From positions 1-50,332 of the forward strand of contig JAJPIU010000037.1 in the NCBI GenBank assembly GCA_021324535.1: a DNA stretch of 50,332 nucleotides, given 5' to 3'. The notes beneath the pieces were generated by a model that was not told the origin of the DNA, searched no databases, and saw only the letters and a list, made by a program, of their open reading frames with translations. Below are positions 44,733 through 50,332 of this stretch, in pieces (position 1 is the stretch's first letter; every line of letters starts with the position of its first letter). This DNA is from Pseudomonadota bacterium. Lineage in GTDB: Bacteria > Chloroflexota > Ktedonobacteria > Ktedonobacterales > JADMIN01. The translations under genes and the position numbers were made by a program.

Positions 44733-46448
44733 TCAGTGCGCGATCACTGGTGTCGGTGGCGCTTCCGCCTCGCCGGAGACGCTCGCCGGGCCATCCTCTG
44801 CGCCGCGTCCGCGTCTGCCTTGCCCTGGGCGGCCTGACCACTTGCCGGGCCAGCCGGGCAGGAAGAAGCCAATCAGCATGGCGATCAGCGCGAAGTAGAA
44901 CGTCAGCGTATACGCCGCCTGGAAGCCGCTGACGCTTTCCGTGCATGCCTGGTGAATCTTCGGCGTGATCTTCGAGAGGATCAGTTGTTGCTGCACTTGC
45001 GGGGGCAGGCCACCACCTGAGCCGCCATGTCCACCTATGCCTGGAGGAGGGCCGCCCTGGCCGCCGCTGGGCAGCTTCGGCGCTGGTACCACCTTCACAC
45101 CGCAGATGCCGTTGCTGAAACTCAAACCGGGGATCGAGGTCGAGCTACTGACGTTGGTATTTTGGAACTGCGCCTCATAGTTTTTTGTCTGGGTTGAGAG
45201 TGTGGAGACCAGCACCGTCGCCAGCACCGCGATACCGATGGATTGCACCACCTGGCGCGTGGAGTTCGTCAGCGATGAGGCGCGGGCGGTGTCGCGTGGG
45301 GGGGCCGCGCCAAGCGCCGCCACAAACGTCGTCTGCACCGTCAGGCCGAGAGCAATGCCCCGCAACACCAGCAGGAACAGGATAAAGCCAATCGAGGTGT
45401 TGGCGTCGAGTTGGGCGAATTGCCAGGTGTTGATGAGCAAGATGCCGAACCCGGCGACGATCAGGATGCGCGGCCCCACCAGATCGTAGAGCCTGCCTGA
45501 GAAGGGCGCGACGATGCCTGAAGATATCGCCAGCGGCAGCAGGATCAGGCCGGTCTCAAACGCCGACTTGCCGCGTAGCTCTTGCAGATATAGGGGAAGC
45601 AGGAACTCCGCGCCGAAAAGCGCCAGCACGCTCACATAGCCGACCAGCGTCGCCACCAGGAAGACTGGCCGCTGGAACAGGCGCAGATTGAGCAGCGGCT
45701 CCTTCGCCACGAACAGTTCGATCAGCGTAAAAGCAATCAAGCTCACCCCGCCAATCGCGAAGCAGATAAGCACCTTCTGCGAAGTCCAGCCGTCGTCCGA
45801 GGCAATCGAGGCAGCGTAGAGCACAAGCGCAAAGCCCACCGCCGAGGCAAGAAAGCCCAGGATGTCGAATACCGGGCGCTCCTTGCTCTTTTGCTCGCGC
45901 AGCCAGAGGGAGGCAAGGGTGATACCTGCTGCGCCAATGGGGACATTGAGGAAGAATATCCAGCGCCAGAGGCCGTGGTCAACTAGCGCGCCACCAAGGA
46001 TCGGCCCAAGCGCCGGGGCGACCACCAGCGCAATGCCAAATACGCCGAAAGCGACACCCTGTTCCTGCGGCTCAAACGAGTTGAACAGGATCGCCGAGCC
46101 AAGCGGCAGCGCCAGCCCCCCGCCAAAGCCCTGGAGTCCGCGTGCGGCGATCAGCACGAGCAGCGAGGGCGAGAAGCCGCAGATGATCGAGCCGATCACA
46201 AACATTGCCAACCCCAGCACATAGATGCGCTTGGCTCCGAAGCGATCCGCAAGATAGGCGGAGAGCGGCGTGCTGACGCCCAGCGCCATCACATAGAGAC
46301 TGATGATCCATTGCGAATCCGAAACGCCGACCTTGAACTCGGAGCGCAACGTCGGGAAGGCAACGTTGACCACCGTCGTATCAAGGATCACCATGAATAA
46401 GCCGAAGATAACGGAGATCAACGCTCTCCATTTGTATGCAAGCCGCAT
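44733..46448 (-). CDS. DHA2-family MFS multidrug transporter (EmrB/QacA type)
   Basis: MVILDTTVVNVAFPTLRSEF; SDSQWIISLYVMALGVSTPLSAYLADRFGAKRIY; ~14 TM. Confidence 0.94.
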   Translation of the reverse strand: MRLAYKWRALISVIFGLFMVILDTTVVNVAFPTLRSEFKVGVSDSQWIISLYVMALGVSTPLSAYLADRFGAKRIYVLGLAMFVIGSIICGFSPSLLVLIAARGLQGFGGGLALPLGSAILFNSFEPQEQGVAFGVFGIALVVAPALGPILGGALVDHGLWRWIFFLNVPIGAAGITLASLWLREQKSKERPVFDILGFLASAVGFALVLYAASIASDDGWTSQKVLICFAIGGVSLIAFTLIELFVAKEPLLNLRLFQRPVFLVATLVGYVSVLALFGAEFLLPLYLQELRGKSAFETGLILLPLAISSGIVAPFSGRLYDLVGPRILIVAGFGILLINTWQFAQLDANTSIGFILFLLVLRGIALGLTVQTTFVAALGAAPPRDTARASSLTNSTRQVVQSIGIAVLATVLVSTLSTQTKNYEAQFQNTNVSSSTSIPGLSFSNGICGVKVVPAPKLPSGGQGGPPPGIGGHGGSGGGLPPQVQQQLILSKITPKIHQACTESVSGFQAAYTLTFYFALIAMLIGFFLPGWPGKWSGRPGQGRRGRGAEDGPASVSGEAEAPPTPVIAH

Positions 46449-46489
46449 CGTGTGGCTTCCTCTTTGCTAGCCTGTCGGAATGACGATTG

Positions 46490-46543
46490 GGGAGACATCG
46501 GTCTCCCGTCGTTAATATACCGCATGGAATATATTGAAAGCAA
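46490..46543 (-). promoter_or_regulatory. Candidate MFS promoter (TTGCTT-N18-TATATT) with two dyads
   Basis: -35 at 46538-46543, -10 at 46514-46519; GGGAGAC-N4-GTCTCCC at 46490-46507; AATATA-N10-TATATT at 46514-46535. Confidence 0.5.
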
Positions 46544-46652
46544 GAGGAAACGTGTAGGAAAGGGGACAGAGAGCGCAAGCGTGTGTATACTGGGCAGTCG
46601 TAGCAGGCGTTCTTGTCCCCAAATGAATGTAGCCCTGAGGGCGCCAGTCGCA

Positions 46653-47312
46653 TCAATGCTCCGGTTTGGTCGGCCCAGCCTTGCCTTCCACAAATGCGCG
46701 TAGACCGTGTACATCATAGGTGAGAGCGCCCTGTTCGAGTTTGCCTTGCAGCGCCGCCTCGCGCTCAGCCCGCTCATCCGCTGCCTTCAGAACCTCTGCG
46801 GCGCGCTCTGCTGCGACGACGCAAGCGCCATCACTGTCGAGAACCACAATGTCGCCGTGGGCGATGCTGGCGGCGCCAATCACCACCGATCTATTGATTG
46901 TTCCCACCTCGGTCTTTGACGCAGCGCGCGCACGAATCCAGCGCGCCCAAATCGGCAGCCCAAGCGCATGCAGTTCGTCCACATCACGAATGGCGCCGTC
47001 CACTATTATCCCTGCGGCCTGGTGAACCTTCGCTTGCGTTGCCAGCAGTCCGCCGAGCATCGCAATAGGCTGAGGGTTGGGCTGAGCCAGCACGAGAACC
47101 TCGCCGGGCTGCACGGCGGCCATCGCCGCATGAACCATCAAATTATCGCCATCGCCGCACATCACGGTACACGCGGGGCCAGCGACTCTGCTGCCAGGGA
47201 TGATCTGATGGAGGGGAATGTCGATCAAACCAACGCGCCCTGCCGCCTCATAGACAGTCGCCACTCCATAGCGCGCAAACTGATCGAGTTGGTCAATGTC
47301 TCTCTGGCTCAT
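46653..47312 (-). CDS. RraA-family protein (HMG/CHA aldolase-like)
   Basis: GVATVYEAAGRVGLID; GDNLMVHAAMAAVQPGEVLVL; GIIVDGAIRDVDELHALGLPIWARWIRARAASK. Confidence 0.9.
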   Translation of the reverse strand: MSQRDIDQLDQFARYGVATVYEAAGRVGLIDIPLHQIIPGSRVAGPACTVMCGDGDNLMVHAAMAAVQPGEVLVLAQPNPQPIAMLGGLLATQAKVHQAAGIIVDGAIRDVDELHALGLPIWARWIRARAASKTEVGTINRSVVIGAASIAHGDIVVLDSDGACVVAAERAAEVLKAADERAEREAALQGKLEQGALTYDVHGLRAFVEGKAGPTKPEH

Positions 47313-47395
47313 CGCTGTCTCTCCCCTGGAGCAGAAGACGCTGGAACGCTTCTCCTGATCCGCCGCATTGGCGTCGGCCCGATGTTGCTCTTGTC

Positions 47396-48547
47396 TCAGC
47401 CGTCAAGTCTGCCGAGCAACGCGCGGGCGATTACCATGCGCTGAATTTGGTTGGCGCCCTCGACAATCTGGCCGACTTTGGCCTCGCGCATGTAGCGTTC
47501 CACCGGCCAATCGCGCACGTAGCCCGCGCCGCCAAGCACCTGCACGGCGTCGGTCGTCACCGCCATCGCCGTATCGGTCGCGAAGCACTTCGCCATCGCC
47601 GCGCTCATCGTGGCGTCGGGCGCGCCGTCGTCGTATTTGGACGCCGCCTGATAGACGAGCAAGCGCGCCGCCTGAATCTTCATCGCCATATCCGCCAGCA
47701 TGAACTGGATGCCCTGGAAGGCGCCGATGGGCTTGCCAAACGCCTGCCGCTCTTTGGCGTAGCGCGTGGCCACGTCAAACGCCGCCTGCGCCAGCCCCAC
47801 CGACGACGCGCCGATGTTGATGCGTCCGCCGTCAAGCGCGGTGAGGGCGATCTTGAAGCCCATGCCCTCGTCACTCAGGCGATGCGAGACGGGCACGCGG
47901 CAATTCTCGAAGATCAGTTCGCCCGTGGGGTCGGAGTTCAGCCCCATCTTGCGTTCGATCTTGCCGATGGAGAAGCCGGGCGTATCTTTCTCTATGACAA
48001 GCGTTGAGATGCCCTTTGAGCCGCCGTTGGGATCGGTGCGCACCATGACGGTATAGACATCGGCCTGCCCGGCGTTCGTCACCCAGAACTTGGAGCCGTT
48101 GACGATATAGTGATCGCCTTCACGTCGCGCCGAGGTACGCAGGTTGGCGGCGTCGGAGCCTGCGTGCGCCTCGCTGAGCGAGAAGGCTCCCAGCAGGTCG
48201 CCGCTCGCCATGCCGGGGAGCCAGCGTTGACGTTGCTCGTCATTCCCGAAGCGGTTGATCAGCCCGGCGACCATGTTATGCACGGAGAGCCAGGTGGAGG
48301 TGGAGGAGTCGGCCTGAGCCAGTTCTTCGTAGATGATGGCGCCCATGAGGCGCGAGAGGTTGAGGCCGCCGTACTCTTCGGGAATCAGCAGGCCCGCCAG
48401 CCCTAATTCGGCCAGCGGCTTGAATATCTCGCGGGGGAAGTGATGTTCGTCATCCCAGCTATCGGCGTGTGGGGCGATCTCGTTCTGCGCGAACTTGCGT
48501 ACGACATCGCGCATCTCTTGCTGCTCGTCGTCGAGTTCAAAGAGCAT
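47396..48547 (-). CDS. Acyl-CoA dehydrogenase
   Basis: AFSLSEAHAGSDAANLRTSARR; YIVNGSKFWVTNAGQADVYTVMVRTD; QVLGGAGYVRDWPVERYMREAKVGQIVEGANQIQRMVIAR. Confidence 0.96.
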   Translation of the reverse strand: MLFELDDEQQEMRDVVRKFAQNEIAPHADSWDDEHHFPREIFKPLAELGLAGLLIPEEYGGLNLSRLMGAIIYEELAQADSSTSTWLSVHNMVAGLINRFGNDEQRQRWLPGMASGDLLGAFSLSEAHAGSDAANLRTSARREGDHYIVNGSKFWVTNAGQADVYTVMVRTDPNGGSKGISTLVIEKDTPGFSIGKIERKMGLNSDPTGELIFENCRVPVSHRLSDEGMGFKIALTALDGGRINIGASSVGLAQAAFDVATRYAKERQAFGKPIGAFQGIQFMLADMAMKIQAARLLVYQAASKYDDGAPDATMSAAMAKCFATDTAMAVTTDAVQVLGGAGYVRDWPVERYMREAKVGQIVEGANQIQRMVIARALLGRLDG

Positions 48548-48610
48548 CGGCGCTCTCCTTCCTGGTGGTATACAATAGCAGTCTACGGTAATCGAAGCGT
48601 CGTGTGAAGC

Positions 48611-48677
48611 GGCGAACGTGGCGGGCGGTTAAAACCGCGCCTAGGGGCTACGCCACGAAGGCCGCCTGCGCGGACTG
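48611..48677. repeat. Repeat B copy 3 (inverted relative to copies 1 and 2)
   Basis: Reverse complement reads CAGTCCGCGCAGGCGGCCTTCGTGGCGTAGCCCCTAGGCGCGGTTTTAACCGCCCGCCACG. Confidence 0.7.
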
Positions 48678-48800
48678 GTCTCCCTCGTAGCGCCGTCGTC
48701 TCTGGCTGTGTGTAGCGGGCGCATGGCAGACGCCTATCCAACACTGACGTTATACTACATACTACCGAAGGCTGCCGCGACGCCAGTTGGCAAGCCGATC

Positions 48801-49280
48801 CTATTCTTCCCTGTTGCTACGGCCTTTGCGTACTTCACGAGTGATGAGGAGAGAGGCTAGACCAACCAGGTCAAGGCCACCCAGAACAGAACCTCCAATA
48901 ACAGAAGGCGTAGAGGCATGGTTGACTACGATAATGACAGTTGCCGCCGCAAGAAATGCCAGCACAATAGCTACTGTACAGAGCTGACCGACGAGCGCGA
49001 GCCAAATATCCCATTGCGAGACAAACCGCTCCATCATAATACGGTGAGCCGCCTGATTCTCTACCATTTTGAGGAATCGCTCTGGCGCATCAGAAATTCG
49101 TTGCTCATACCATTCCAACATCTCGGTCGGCGGCAATGGCCCCTGGTAAGCCTCTATCCTCTGCTGTACGAGCGTATCTACCTCTGGCGCGCTACCTCCG
49201 TGAGGCGCAACCTGGCGGCCAAGCGAATTGGCTCCCTGCGTCTGCCTGCCTTTATTTTTATTTCGCGGTATCCGGCTCAT
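48801..49280 (-). CDS. DUF2335-like two-TM membrane protein
   Basis: GPLPPTEMLEWYEQRISDAPERFLKMVENQAAHRIMMER then two TM segments; ATGA overlap with upstream ORF. Confidence 0.75.
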   Translation of the reverse strand: MSRIPRNKNKGRQTQGANSLGRQVAPHGGSAPEVDTLVQQRIEAYQGPLPPTEMLEWYEQRISDAPERFLKMVENQAAHRIMMERFVSQWDIWLALVGQLCTVAIVLAFLAAATVIIVVNHASTPSVIGGSVLGGLDLVGLASLLITREVRKGRSNREE

Positions 49281-49630
49281 TCCCCAATACCAACAAGATC
49301 ACGATTATTGGAGCGTGCGAAACCTCGCTCCGCCATTTCCTGTTCAAAGCGCGGATAGGCCGCAGCGGCATCGAAGACAATAGAATACCAATCTGATAGA
49401 AATGCTTGCCGATCTATTTCACTCGGACTAATGTGTTCGTCATCTTTATGACGATGGAAAAGGCCCCTAAAATCAAAAAGATAATCCAATCCTCTCGACC
49501 AAGACGGCTTGTAGGCAAGCCAAAATGTAGGGCTTCCCTCTAACATTTCGCGCTCACTTTTCCTGGGAGGAGGTAGGAGCCGTCTTGAACGCTGGTGCGA
49601 AGATGACATAGAGTTACTTGATCGCTTCAT
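49277..49630 (-). CDS. Hypothetical 117-aa protein, coupled to DUF2335-like gene
   Basis: AAGGGGAGAACACCA before ATG; 4-bp ATGA overlap with downstream gene. Confidence 0.6.
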   Translation of the reverse strand: MKRSSNSMSSSHQRSRRLLPPPRKSEREMLEGSPTFWLAYKPSWSRGLDYLFDFRGLFHRHKDDEHISPSEIDRQAFLSDWYSIVFDAAAAYPRFEQEMAERGFARSNNRDLVGIGE

Positions 49631-49941
49631 TGGTGTTCTCCCCTTAAGTGGTTCCTAACTCCTCACCCCTTGATGCTACCATAGTTTGCAAGTCGTTACA
49701 AGGATCGAGAGCGGCAAAGCCTCAGGCGGACGAACTTGCAGATGACGCAAGGATACGGGGGCAAGCGCAACAGAAGGGCTGGCGACTGTTGAATACGATG
49801 CCACACATCGTGTCAGGCTGGCCATCCCCGATTGAGCAACCCGCCGCTTCTTTCCTTCATTGCTGATACTTTGGGGAATCAGCACAAATTCCTTAAGGAT
49901 ATTTGTATGCCTTGATATGCGTTACTTGTGCCAAGAATAGA

Positions 49942-50325
49942 TCAATATTGGTATGAAACAACTTCGATGACTTTCAAGACCAAACTAGCTAAAACCGTCC
50001 CTGCGATAAAAGCACCTGCAACCCCTAAAACAGCAGCTAACGGTATACCAATCAGTAATCCAAAGAACTCTACTGTATCTGGCGGAACAGAGGTTTCTGC
50101 TCCGTTGTAAACAGATTGAAACGTGAAGTATGCAACGGCAGGCCCTGCAATCAGTGGGAACAAAATCTTGATAGGAATCGCCAAAAACTCTTGTAGCTGA
50201 TAACTATTTCCGCGAGCTATCATCTCTGCTATCTGGCGTCCTTTTGCTCCAATGGGATAGAGGATGGGGCGAATGTCTAACTTAGTGCTATATGGGGATA
50301 AAATTGGCCACTGCACCTCCTTCAA
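49942..50325 (-). CDS. Hypothetical membrane protein, start uncertain at window edge
   Basis: Two hydrophobic helices (FLAIPIKILFPLIAGPAVAYFTF; FFGLLIGIPLAAVLGVAGAFIAGTVLASLVL); possible TTG/GTG start at the extreme end. Confidence 0.5.
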   Translation of the reverse strand: MKEVQWPILSPYSTKLDIRPILYPIGAKGRQIAEMIARGNSYQLQEFLAIPIKILFPLIAGPAVAYFTFQSVYNGAETSVPPDTVEFFGLLIGIPLAAVLGVAGAFIAGTVLASLVLKVIEVVSYQY

Positions 50326-50332
50326 GTGCCTA

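Noticed and set aside
49676-49885. 69-aa minus-strand ORF
   Set aside because: No SD or domain; short ORF in AT-richer intergenic sequence.

Overview
50.3-kb window of a high-GC bacterial chromosome; gene content and style suggest Chloroflexota, possibly Ktedonobacteria-like (inference, no rRNA/tRNA seen). About 40 protein genes are supported, mostly housekeeping or metabolic: an FtsX/ABC exporter pair, MocR regulator, STAS + SpoIIE-type signalling, SufT-like/MutL, two acyl-CoA dehydrogenases, acyl-ACP thioesterase, PduO-type adenosyltransferase, urocanate hydratase, TMEM175-type channel, GT2, PP2C, L25/Ctc, NAD synthase, YceI, nucleoside phosphorylase, DHA2 MFS and RraA-like. No CRISPR array, rRNA, tRNA or intact transposon was recognised. 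Main points of interest: (i) two families of intergenic palindromic repeats; (ii) a CsoR-like dyad inside the promoter spacer of the SufT-like/mutL operon; (iii) a truncated HicA-like toxin remnant; (iv) a transmembrane PP2C phosphatase with a possible pseudo-protease ectodomain and a duplicated linker motif; (v) a membrane SpoIIE phosphatase fused to an RsbW-like kinase near a STAS protein; (vi) an AT-richer right edge with an overlapping small-protein/DUF2335 gene pair. No clear complete novel defence or biosynthetic system was found. All family calls come from reading motifs by eye, without database searches.
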